In this document: piece by piece, positions 1 to 7,382 of the stretch
Layout of the letters: each line of letters begins with the position of its first letter
Numbering within the stretch: position 1 is the first letter of the stretch
NCBI GenBank assembly: GCA_032353305.1
Contig: JAUCNG010378149.1
Coordinates: 1-11,221 of the forward strand
Direction of reading: 5' to 3'
From: Cephalothrix spiralis
Taxonomy: Eukaryota > Nemertea > Palaeonemertea > Archinemertea > Cephalotrichidae
Length of the DNA stretch: 11,221 bases
Translations under genes and position numbers: made by a program
The notes under the pieces: generated by a model
What the model saw: the letters and a program-made list of their open reading frames with translations, nothing else
Databases searched by the model: none
What the model was told of the DNA's origin: nothing

Positions 1-90
1 AACGGGAACATTTTGGTAAAAATGACGGGAACACGGGAAAATAGGTCAAAAAAGTACGGGAACACTGGAACATGGGAATCCCCCCCCCCC
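1..90. repeat. Degenerate minisatellite (ACGGGAACA units) ending in a C11 tract
   Basis: The word ACGGGAACA occurs exactly at 2-10, 25-33 and 56-64, with variants at 33-41 (ACGGGAAAA), 65-72 (CTGGAACA) and 73-80 (TGGGAATC). The spacing of 23 and then 31 bases fits a unit of about 23 bp, one copy carrying an extra 8-bp duplication. The A/T-rich spacer (TTTTGGTAAAAATG in one copy, AATAGGTCAAAAAAGT in the next) is also related between copies. The array runs off the left edge, so its true size is unknown. It stops at a run of 11 C at 80-90. Confidence 0.65.
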
Positions 91-221
91 TTACATAGTC
101 TCAAATGTCCATAAGCTGGGTTTAGGTTTGGACCTAGAAAAGTATGACCAAAAATAAAACAACGGTTATTAATGATATATGAACCAGTTTCAGGCAGTTA
201 CATTTGACCTTAACTTGATCT

Positions 222-523
222 TCAATTTGGAAAGGTCAAAAAATATGTTCCTATTGTTTTTGCCCCTATGTTATTATTTGAGCCTAGTACTACAATAAAT
301 TTTGAGCACATTTCCTGTGTCATGGTTAATTTTTTCACAAATTCAGTTCAAACATGCCCATAATGCGCTTTTCCTCCATTTTTCACATTTTAGAATAGCT
401 CCTATCTGCTCCTATAGAAAGTAATGACCCTCAAATTGGAAAGGTCTAACAACATTATAGAACAATGTCATTCCGTATTTTGCCTAGTTGTAGACTCTAG
501 ATCGATATTATATGAGCACATTT
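222..523. repeat. Two faint direct-repeat copies spaced by about 209-210 bp
   Basis: TCAATTTGGAAAGGTC at 222-237 matches TCAAATTGGAAAGGTC at 431-446 with one difference. Further along, TTTGAGCACATTT at 301-313 matches TATGAGCACATTT at 511-523. Both pairs keep the same 209-210 bp offset, which argues for an old duplication of a unit of this size and not for chance words. The sequence between the anchors has diverged strongly. A third, weaker copy may follow near 610-700. Confidence 0.4.
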
Positions 524-736
524 TTTACTTATGTCTTTTTTAATACCCCAATACTAAAATTTCTTAAATTGAATTGACAATTCGATTCAATTATAAAAAC
601 CATAGTTCCGATATTTCTGGCTATGGTCCAATTGTTAATATGAATGTTTTTGTAGGAACTTCTACTTCTAGTGTAATTTGAACTCGTTTTTTAAATATGT
701 ATTTTTTTCCTGGTATCATTTAAAGGCGAAAAGATT

Positions 737-745
737 TATAAAAGG
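737..745 (+). promoter_or_regulatory. TATA-box-like word TATAAAAGG
   Basis: TATAAAAGG matches the animal core-promoter TATA consensus and lies about 830 bases before the receptor start codon, on the same strand. If used, transcription would begin near 765-775 and an untranslated leader, probably spliced, would join the coding exon. In AT-rich DNA such words occur by chance, and no initiator or other element supports it. Confidence 0.2.
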
Positions 746-1062
746 CTGTTCAAAGAATGCGATATTCATTGTATATAATATCATGTTTTAAAAGCTTTTA
801 TGCAGTTTTCAAAGGAGTTTAACTAAAGTCATAGATAAAAATCTGTTCATAACGTTATTATTTTCTCTTCAATGTTCATGTTCTATACAATCATTTTGTA
901 ATAGGATTTAACTTAGAAATAGTTATTTTGAAGTCGACTTAGAAGTTAAACAAAATGACTAATAAAATAGGAATCCTACCATAAAACTCGTTTTAAATTT
1001 AAGTCGCCTCTAGATCTCTTAGACATATTTATGGAGCTGCAAATATATTGAAAGGCACCGCG

Positions 1063-1175
1063 GAGCCGGGAGAAGCCCCCCCCCCCTATAATCAAAAATG
1101 ACACTTTTCTAATTATTCCAAATCTGTTGAGAAATCAATCAGGGAGGGTGGGGGTATGAGGCCTTCTCTGAGCTC
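1063..1175. repeat. Imperfect inverted repeat around a C11 tract and a G-rich tract
   Basis: Bases 1063-1075 (GAGCCGGGAGAAG) pair with 1163-1175 (CTTCTCTGAGCTC) at 10 of 13 positions. Just inside, eleven C at 1076-1086 face the G-rich stretch at 1142-1154 (GGGAGGGTGGGGG). The roughly 75-base loop is AT-rich. It could be a small foldback element, or simply GC-rich islands able to pair. No target-site duplication is evident. Confidence 0.4.
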
Positions 1176-1540
1176 GCAATTGTTTTTTAAAACCGCCTCC
1201 GGACATCCTAAAGTTCTCAAAATTGTTCAATTAGCCCGAGTGGAATAACAACAATTTTTTTTATTTTTAGTAGCTATTATTGTGATTTTTCTGCTGTTTT
1301 AAATAACAGTAAAAAAAGTAAATCGTGTACCTTATTTCAATCTTTATGTTAATTATTTGCAACTTGAAAGTTTTGAATAGTAGACTTCATAAGAGCTTCA
1401 TAAATTAAAATTCGTCCAATAGCAAAAAGTGAGAAACAGACCGACAAATGCATTAGGCCTACCCGCTATGGAATAGGCGATTTAGCAGATTAATAATAGT
1501 TCGAGCAGTGCCGCAAGCGCTGACTGCAACAACTTCAACT
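1176..1540. other. Non-coding stretch before the receptor
   Basis: This is AT-rich sequence with runs of T (1254-1266) and A (1312-1318) and no open frame of note. It would be the 3' part of an intron or 5' untranslated region if the acceptor-like site at 1541-1554 is used. Confidence 0.5.
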
Positions 1541-1554
1541 GAGTTTGTTTTTAG
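1541..1554 (+). promoter_or_regulatory. Candidate 3' splice site just upstream of the receptor ORF
   Basis: The pyrimidine-rich GTTTGTTTTTAG ends in AG at 1553-1554, a good animal acceptor. The same bases contain an in-frame TAG (1552-1554) that closes the receptor frame on the unspliced sequence. Splicing here would remove that stop and could join an upstream leader, or even a short coding exon, to the frame beginning TTG CAA GTT. No matching donor was identified with confidence upstream. Confidence 0.35.
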
Positions 1555-1578
1555 TTGCAAGTTTATTTATCATTTCTA

Positions 1579-2541
1579 ATGGATAATTCAACGACTCCAG
1601 GATCTACAAATAACATAGCCGATATTACTAGACTCGTCAGCATTTACAATACTTTCGTCATTATACTAGGAGTTTTTGGGAATACACTCTCAATTATTGT
1701 GTTTCTCCGACGATGGAACGAAAATGTCATGATGTCGCAATATCTTACAGTCCTTGCAGGTTCTGACTTGGCTTATAATTTGTTAGATGCATTTTTGTGG
1801 CGTTGGCTAAGTGACGATCTACCACGTTTAAGCAATGGTCGATACTATTTCGAACTTTATAATTCTCACGACGTTCTTTGTAAATTGTTCTTTATTGTAG
1901 GTACAACTTTTTTCACTTCTGGTTGGGTTGTGTCTGCGTTTAGTATCGAAAGGGTGTTCGCAGTTTGGATACCTCTTAAAGCATCAGTTTGGTTTACTTC
2001 GCGTAAACGTTCAATCGCTCTAGCGACCCTCGTCATTCTTTCACTGTGTATATCTTCACCTGAGGCTTTTTCAAGGGGTATTAAAGAAAATAAGTGCACG
2101 AGATTGTATTATCCATCAAACCCTTGTGTTTATTATGCTTACATTCAATTTCACTTGAGCACGAAAGCAACCATCCCATGTATTATTGTTTTTGTTTGTA
2201 ATATCTTAATATTGTTTGGCATATTTAGGTCACGTGGCAAGATGGCTGCAAGTAAATCTAGAGACAATAAATCGTCACGGGCATCAAATAATTTATTAAT
2301 AATTGCGGTACTTTATGTTATTTGTACAGTTCCTTATGTTTTCTATGTATCAGCGTATGATTATTTAGATTTATGTGCCGGAAAAACAGTAGACACGTCT
2401 TACTTATTATATATTATAACAAAAACTTGGTCTATTATTACGGCTATTACATCATCAAATTATTGTATAAATTTTATGGTTTATGCAGCAACACTAAAAT
2501 TTTATAGAGCAGAGGTGAGAAAAATATGTAAGTGTCTTTAG
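1579..2541 (+). CDS. Orphan rhodopsin-class (class A) GPCR, probably neuropeptide-type
   Basis: This 320-residue receptor is predicted to sit in the plasma membrane and signal through heterotrimeric G proteins; the ligand is unknown. The N-terminus is short, with a glycosylation sequon at N3 (NST). TM1 (about 20-43) has G34-N35; TM2 (about 51-74) has the LAxxD motif with D63; TM3 (about 98-127) has C101 and an E124-R125-V126 version of DRY, followed by P132-L133-K134. C173 or C183 in the second extracellular loop should pair with C101. TM5 carries P200, TM6 C249-T-V-P252, TM7 N298-F-M-V-Y302. The tail is minimal, ending C317-K-C319-L, possibly palmitoylated. PLKA after TM3 and NFxxY instead of NPxxY resemble FMRFamide-receptor-like and other invertebrate peptide receptors; that placement is inferred. 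The conserved TM4 tryptophan is absent. I chose the ATG at 1579 because an in-frame stop lies at 1552-1554 and the intervening frame has no ATG. The ORF is intact and uninterrupted by introns. Confidence 0.9.
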   Translation: MDNSTTPGSTNNIADITRLVSIYNTFVIILGVFGNTLSIIVFLRRWNENVMMSQYLTVLAGSDLAYNLLDAFLWRWLSDDLPRLSNGRYYFELYNSHDVLCKLFFIVGTTFFTSGWVVSAFSIERVFAVWIPLKASVWFTSRKRSIALATLVILSLCISSPEAFSRGIKENKCTRLYYPSNPCVYYAYIQFHLSTKATIPCIIVFVCNILILFGIFRSRGKMAASKSRDNKSSRASNNLLIIAVLYVICTVPYVFYVSAYDYLDLCAGKTVDTSYLLYIITKTWSIITAITSSNYCINFMVYAATLKFYRAEVRKICKCL

Positions 2542-2591
2542 GATTTACGGTATATGGCTTTTATCACCCAAAAATCTTCCGTGGTATTTAA

Positions 2592-2597
2592 AATAAA
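2592..2597 (+). terminator. Poly(A) signal AATAAA for the receptor
   Basis: A perfect AATAAA lies 51 bases after the receptor stop codon, giving a very short 3' untranslated region. A second AATAAA at 2842-2847 could serve as an alternative. The hexamer is common by chance in AT-rich DNA, so only the placement supports it. Confidence 0.45.
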
Positions 2598-3151
2598 ACT
2601 GAAAATTGTTGTATGGGGTAGAACCGGCCAATTAAAATATTTAAACATCACATCCATTTATATTTCGTAAATTCTTCTTAGCACACGTTGCGGTATTTTC
2701 CCTTTGATATTTTAGGAGGGCCTAAAAATGCGCAGTCAATTCTACTAATATTTTCTTCGCGATGCTCGGAAAAAATGGTTAGTACAATCGACCTTGCATC
2801 TGTAAGTCTCGGCCATATGATATTCCTTGGAGTACCAGAAAAATAAATAACTATTACTTATTTGAACCTAGCCTATACATGTAGCCTACGATGTCATATC
2901 AAAAAGGTTATGAGCTTGACATACAATGGTGCCTTACTGATTTTTGCTGCTGATCAACGTCACGATTTCATTTTTAGCCCAGATTTTTTTAGGATATCCG
3001 GTAACCTGGATACCTGAAATCACTCGCAAATGCTCGCTCTAGGCTGAGTCGGAGCACGAAGCATGCTATTGCCCATTTTCTCGTAGCACTTTAATAGATA
3101 AACAAACGATCGTCGGAGGCTATCTATAGAGGGAGCGTGATTTTGGGTGGG
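2598..3151. other. Intergenic stretch without a recognisable gene
   Basis: Frames are short and unremarkable. The only structure seen is a small GGATATCC palindrome (2993-3000), followed by a related GGATACC at 3007-3013. Confidence 0.5.
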
Positions 3152-3174
3152 TGATTTGACTTTGTTATCAAAAG

Positions 3175-3399
3175 TGAAGGAATGACGCAATTTTTTCCAA
3201 AATGGCGGACATTTTTTAATTCTTATTTTTTATATATACTTGCCGTAGTCTGATCATAAAATCGAGTGCGCCATTGGATTCCCTGTGGTCGAAAACAACT
3301 ACATTCAAGTTTTATTTCCCTAACCCTATTACAGGGAGAAGTCTCAAAGTTACACAAATAGGGATATCGTTTTTCTAAAGTGACTTTTTTAAAGTTTGG
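3175..3399 (+). repeat. Left terminal inverted repeat of the 2.7-kb element
   Basis: It pairs with 5640-5884. It includes AAAATGGCGGA near the outer end (about 3199-3209), which also resembles a YY1 site, and GATATCGTTTTT near the inner end. Confidence 0.75.
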
Positions 3400-5521
3400 C
3401 CGCTTCTAATAAAGATATAAAAACAATACCTTGCGAGTTATGAGCGATCTTACTTTCGCTAATTTTGAATGCCAGTACGTACAAATTTGTGAATATCTAG
3501 GAAGATAAATGAAACAAATCAGGCTAATGTGTAACAAATCGTGGTCACCAGTGTCAAAATATTAAGTTTTACTAATTCATGAAATATGATTCTAAAAAAA
3601 TATCATTGATATCTGCATGTACTTAAGGAGAAACATATTCCCAGGGCTTTAAAGCCTACATTTTTTTACCAGAGTAGTTTCAATATAGCCAATAGGTGAA
3701 TTTTCTGCAAAATATATCTTACTTTGGTCGTAGTAGAATTTGTTTAGATAGTGTGAGACACCGACTTAATTTTTGCTTTTCATTGTGATCTAGTGCAATT
3801 TGATGAAAACCATGCGTTAAATCTTTGGAGGATAGGGTGAATGCAATCCCCCTCTGTGTTTCTAGACGAGTAATTAATTAGGATGCTCCTCACTATAACC
3901 TCGTTCCTATGTAAACAATTCTAAATCACTAATTTTTGCGGCAAAATTGCGCGCATTGTTAAAATTGCTTCAAACAAGTGTAATATATCGAATTACAGGA
4001 TTTTAATTTGGCTACTCAATATCTGAATATCGAGGCGGCTTGAGTTGTAATCTCGAATTTTTGCCACCGGGATTCCCGATGACGTCATAAAAAAATGCGC
4101 AATTTCATGTAAAATTCCGCAAAATTACTACGCCCCTAAAATCGAAAGTACCCATTTTCGGTCAACAAGATCGGAATATGATTCTACATGTACTAGGAGA
4201 TATACATGATATACATTAGACATAGTAGCACATTAAAGCACTTTGTTAACACATCATTGCCGCGAGAAAATAAGGTACTTTATTTTTTGAGTCATCGAGA
4301 GCCCCTAGATTATGCAAATAGTGGGGCACCCATTAGCCCTTGACAATTTATAGCAACCTCAAATTAAGGAATTTAGGATCATTTAGAGGATGTCCAAAAA
4401 AATGTCCAGATTATAAGTTTAAAGCCTATAAGTAGATTTTCATTTCGATACGAGTAGTATGCATTGCTACTATGGGTAATCCATAAGCTCTGAGACGTTA
4501 GCAGTATATACAGAACACTTCAGCCCATGCCCAAGTAACATCTTGTCGCCGAAAAATAGCGGACCACGAGCGGCTACTTTCGCGATCCACCAGCTTCGTC
4601 CGCTAGCTAAACATGCCCGAAATTGGGTCGCTGCATTTTATCTTAGCGCTTAACGGAAAGACTAGAGATTCGCCAAATTACTTAGATTGTAAGGCGGCAT
4701 TCACGAGCCAATCGCTAGCGAAACGATCACGATTTTGGGATTTTTTTGGGAATCTAGCTTCCGCTTACGAAAAGACAGCGATCCGCCGACTTATGCCCCG
4801 TAATCGTGTCATAATAAAATTTCAATCCAATTAATTTCAACCCTATTTGAACTATCATAGCATATCGAAAACAATGATCAGCTGTTTTTGCACGGATTGA
4901 ATTTTTGGCATAAGCAATAAACTTTTTAGATAAAGTTGTTTTCTGATTATTTCTTGGTGGAAGATGCTAAATAAACAACATTTGTAACAATTTTTAATTG
5001 ACCGTTTTTTTAGTATAATAAAAAAAGTTGCTTCCCTATGATCATTGTAATTTGGACGGAAAAGTTATCACGACATATCATAATTCTTGTTGACTATAGA
5101 TATATGTAACCATATATCCCTGTATTAGAATATACAAAATATAAATTGTAAAGTCATCAATGTAAATGATAATGCTATCAATGCCATGAAATCAAAAAGG
5201 GACAAAAAATTCATAATTTCCATTTATCTGATTTTTCTGTCCAAAATTTGCTATTCAGAGGTACCACGAGAAGAAATTTAAAGCGGAAGCTAGGAAAAGT
5301 ATGGTTTTTAAGCTCTACTAATTGAGATCTATCATTTGATATATCAAGCTTGTCTCTATATACTATCCAGTAGCTGCACTAGGTCCCAGAAGTGCATTTA
5401 AGGGTTTTGTTGTACCTTAGATCACCTTAGCCTGGTTTGTCTCAAATGTGTTAGATTTTGAGACCAAGGAATCCAAAACTACCAGAATTTTGTTTCTATC
5501 TTTATTAGAAGTGCCCAAAAT
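3400..5521. other. Interior of the 2.7-kb element: no gene seen
   Basis: No frame here looks like a protein gene. A short frame at 4613-4834 gives 73 residues without any recognised motif and is probably chance. The sub-stretch of about 4540-4830 is visibly richer in G, C and CpG than its surroundings. Small items are a CRE-like TGACGTCA at 4080-4087 next to CGGGATTCCCG (4068-4078), and an 8-bp-arm hairpin formed by GTCTCAAA and TTTGAGAC around 5440-5464. Confidence 0.5.
4068..4087. promoter_or_regulatory. CRE-like palindrome next to an NF-kB-like palindrome
   Basis: CGGGATTCCCG (4068-4078) contains GGGATTCCC, close to a Rel/NF-kB half-site pair. It is followed after one base by the full CRE/ATF palindrome TGACGTCA (4080-4087). 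No gene nearby needs such an enhancer, and both are short, so chance is a fair explanation. Confidence 0.15.
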
Positions 5522-5635
5522 TATCCTGGTGCCCTTAGATCAAGTTCCCAGTCTAACTTGAAATGTTGTGCACTATGACATAATTAACATCATTTCAAGT
5601 AAGACTGGAAACTCGATCCAAGGGGTACCAGGATA
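5522..5635. repeat. Long hairpin with about 44-bp arms
   Basis: The left arm at 5522-5565 pairs with the right arm at 5591-5635, with five substitutions and one single-base gap, around a 25-base AT-rich loop. The outermost ends match as TATCCTGGT. The word AGTGCCCAAA follows the right arm (5635-5644) and precedes the left arm (about 5511-5520) in the same orientation, like a flanking direct repeat. It is either a tiny foldback insertion or the structured inner end of the right TIR, which starts only five bases away. Confidence 0.8.
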
Positions 5636-5639
5636 GTGC

Positions 5640-5884
5640 CCAAACTAAAAAACAGTCACTTTGTGAGACACCGCTAAAAACGATATATCCCTATATTATT
5701 TCCTTAACTTTGAGACTTCTATAATAGGGCTAGGGAAATGGAACTTGGATGTAAATAGGGGTTTTCGACCACAGGGAATCCAATGACGCACTCCCTTGTA
5801 TGATCAGATTACGGCAAGTATATAAAAAACATCGTAAATAAAATAATTCCGCCTTTTTAGAAAAAAGTGGCAGCACTTCTTCAA
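5640..5884 (-). repeat. Right terminal inverted repeat of the 2.7-kb element
   Basis: It is the reverse complement of 3175-3399, longer by about 20 bases because it retains TGTGAGACACCG (5662-5673). A reverse-strand open frame crossing 5730-5987 is repeat sequence read by chance. Confidence 0.75.
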
Positions 5885-5894
5885 TTTGGGTGGG

Positions 5895-6170
5895 AAAATT
5901 CTGAAACTTCATCAAGTATCGTTTTTTACCACGTAGAAATGCATGAAACATAGCCGCATTAGAAATTCGAAAAACAATTTTAAACATTGTAGCCCTATAT
6001 ATGCATACATATCAAATTACTCACATGATTTGCATTTGATTTTGCACGTGTCACACATGTTTGCACTTTCTCTTTTACACGCGTCATATTAAGGTGGAAG
6101 CAAAAGCGTTATTTTTCTCCTCTCAAAAGTGCCAACCGATGCAGTCATATAAAATATGGTGCAGGGCTTT
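5895..6170. other. Intergenic stretch without a recognisable gene
   Basis: This is AT-rich sequence after the 2.7-kb element. Short frames crossing it have no protein-like features. Confidence 0.5.
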
Positions 6171-6371
6171 CAACCCCACCTTTTCGGCCCCAGTACACAT
6201 TCGGCCAAGGTATACTATCGGGCTAATAATTTATAAGTTAATTTTGAAGACAATTTCGGAGACCAAAAAGGGTAGAGATGCAAAATAAAATAATTGGAGT
6301 ATCAAACTTTTTTGCAAAATGAATGTACTGAGACCGAAAATGTGCTGGGCCGAAAGTGTTGGGGCCAAAAA
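6171..6371. repeat. Inverted-repeat element remnant
   Basis: Bases 6171-6213 contain CTTTTCGGCCCCAGTACACA and TTCGGCC. The reverse complement of 6326-6371 reads CTTTCGGCCCAGCACA and TTTTCGGTC in the same order. The arms of about 40 bases match with a few substitutions and single-base gaps, around a loop of roughly 110 bases. The pairing may continue weakly outward through AAAATAT words. This looks like an old foldback or MITE. No clear target-site duplication was found. Confidence 0.55.
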
Positions 6372-6406
6372 GAACGGCTCCCAAAATATTTTCACCGTTT
6401 TTGCGT

Positions 6407-6430
6407 ACATGTATAACTCCCTATACATGT
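6407..6430. repeat. Perfect 9-bp-arm hairpin
   Basis: ACATGTATA at 6407-6415 and TATACATGT at 6422-6430 are perfect reverse complements around the 6-base loop ACTCCC. A second small hairpin, ATTATCG/CGATAAT, lies at 6521-6540. Confidence 0.6.
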
Positions 6431-7124
6431 TCGAAATTTGACTTTAAAAATAACCTAGAGTGGCTCATCAATTGTCACAAAATTATTTTGTTGACATGAA
6501 GCACGGGTAACCAGATAAAAATTATCGAAAGAACGATAATCTTGTTATAAATCTTAAGCAAATCTTTTCGGATGACATTATATGGATTTCATTGACCACA
6601 GATTCAACTTCAATCAGTAAAAAACCTGTTTTAATTTTTGCGCGCTTCTTACAAAACAAATATTGACTGTAGTACGAGCCGATCGAAGCGGGGCGAGATT
6701 TTTTAATGAAAGTATACAAGTTAAATCGCTATTTTTTATTCTGAGAATAACTATTGAAGGAACATATTCCAATGCAGGACCATGCACATGCATGTAAGTT
6801 GCCTGTGTGTTTACGAAAATTTTACGCTATATACTTTATTTAGATGCCTTTTAAAATTGAATAAGCAATATATATATATTGATAAATCACGTTAGCCGAT
6901 AAAATAAGTGTTGAATAACCGATAAATTCAAAAATTTCGTTTCACTGACTTATAAAACTGGCCAAATGACGCTATATCCCAAAGACCCCCTCATATTGGT
7001 TTTAGATGGGTGTATCGAAAAGTCCGTCGTCGGCAGAGGGAAAGCAAAAACACTGTCTAAAGGTCATCTCTAAAATTGTTTGATGATCTGGAATATGAAA
7101 TTTTTTGAGGAATTTTCTCGCCAT
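6431..7124. other. Intergenic stretch without a recognisable gene
   Basis: Only small features are seen: the hairpin at 6521-6540 and the 16-bp AT palindrome CAATATATATATATTG at 6866-6881. Open frames here are short and unconvincing. Confidence 0.5.
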
Positions 7125-7126
7125 TA

Positions 7127-7377
7127 CTCCAAGTGAAATCGGAAGTACCTATCATGTCAATATGCAGAGCAATTGTGATATTACTATTGGATAAAGCACC
7201 ATCTTCATTTATGACTTATTGTGATATGTACGTTAATCTTAATATATGGTCATATATCCTGATGTCTGATTGCGAAGGAGCAAGAAAGAGGGCTAAATAA
7301 GTCATAACATTTTGTAATGTTGTGTCTCTCACTAGATAAAATCTATCTATGATAGCTATTTTCGGTTACACTTGGAG
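7127..7377. mobile_element. 251-bp MITE with TA target-site duplication
   Basis: The ends are CTCCAAGTG (7127-7135) and its exact complement CACTTGGAG (7369-7377), each flanked outside by TA (7125-7126 and 7378-7379). The pairing continues inward, imperfectly, for about 95 bases, including CTATCAT and, deeper, TTATGACTTATT (7208-7219 region) against AATAAGTCATAAC (around 7299-7311). A TA duplication with a CTCC-beginning TIR is the pattern of Tc1/mariner-dependent MITEs. The element has no coding capacity and would rely on a transposase supplied elsewhere. Confidence 0.7.
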
Positions 7378-7382
7378 TAAAT

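Larger units (their letters stand above)
91..1062. other. Non-coding stretch upstream of the receptor
   Basis: I see no gene here: all frames are broken by frequent stops and no conserved protein motif appears. The stretch contains a 209-bp-spaced imperfect duplication (222-523), a small imperfect inverted repeat (AATTGAAT at 567-574 with ATTCAATT at 585-592) and a TATA-like word at 737-745, each listed separately. Confidence 0.6.
3152..5884. mobile_element. 2.7-kb non-autonomous DNA transposon with long terminal inverted repeats
   Basis: About 225 bases at 3175-3399 reappear in reverse complement at 5640-5884. The pairing includes a 25-bp perfect block (3272-3296 with 5761-5785) and a 16-bp perfect block (3337-3352 with 5705-5720), separated by substitutions and small indels. 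The right arm has an extra dozen bases (around 5662-5674) missing from the left. The perfect 10-bp direct repeat TTTGGGTGGG flanks the structure at 3142-3151 and 5885-5894, as a target-site duplication would. Long TIRs with a 9-10 bp duplication are typical of Mutator-like elements, but that class is inferred. No transposase reading frame is visible between the arms, so the copy would depend on another element's enzyme. The exact left terminus is uncertain by about 20 bases. Confidence 0.65.

Noticed and set aside
1-90. A CRISPR-like array from the repeated ACGGGAACA words
   Set aside because: Units are too short and irregular, spacers are themselves related, and the genome is an animal one. 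A minisatellite explains it better.
1555-1578. Extending the receptor to a TTG start at 1555
   Set aside because: Animal nuclear genes very rarely start at TTG, and ATG 1579 is the first methionine in the frame. These codons matter only if an upstream exon is spliced to them.
1866-2099. Reverse-strand 77-residue open frame inside the receptor
   Set aside because: It is the complement of the clearly coding receptor sequence and has no protein-family features of its own.
4613-4834. 73-residue forward frame as a small gene
   Set aside because: It lies inside a transposon interior, has no recognised domain and its length is ordinary for a chance frame in a locally GC-richer patch.
5730-5987. 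85-residue reverse frame as a gene
   Set aside because: Most of it is the right terminal inverted repeat, and the translation shows no domain.
6061-6428. Forward and reverse frames of 65-75 residues
   Set aside because: They overlap each other and the inverted repeat at 6171-6371, and have no protein-like features.
6522-6719. Reverse 65-residue frame
   Set aside because: Short, AT-driven composition and no motif or supporting context.
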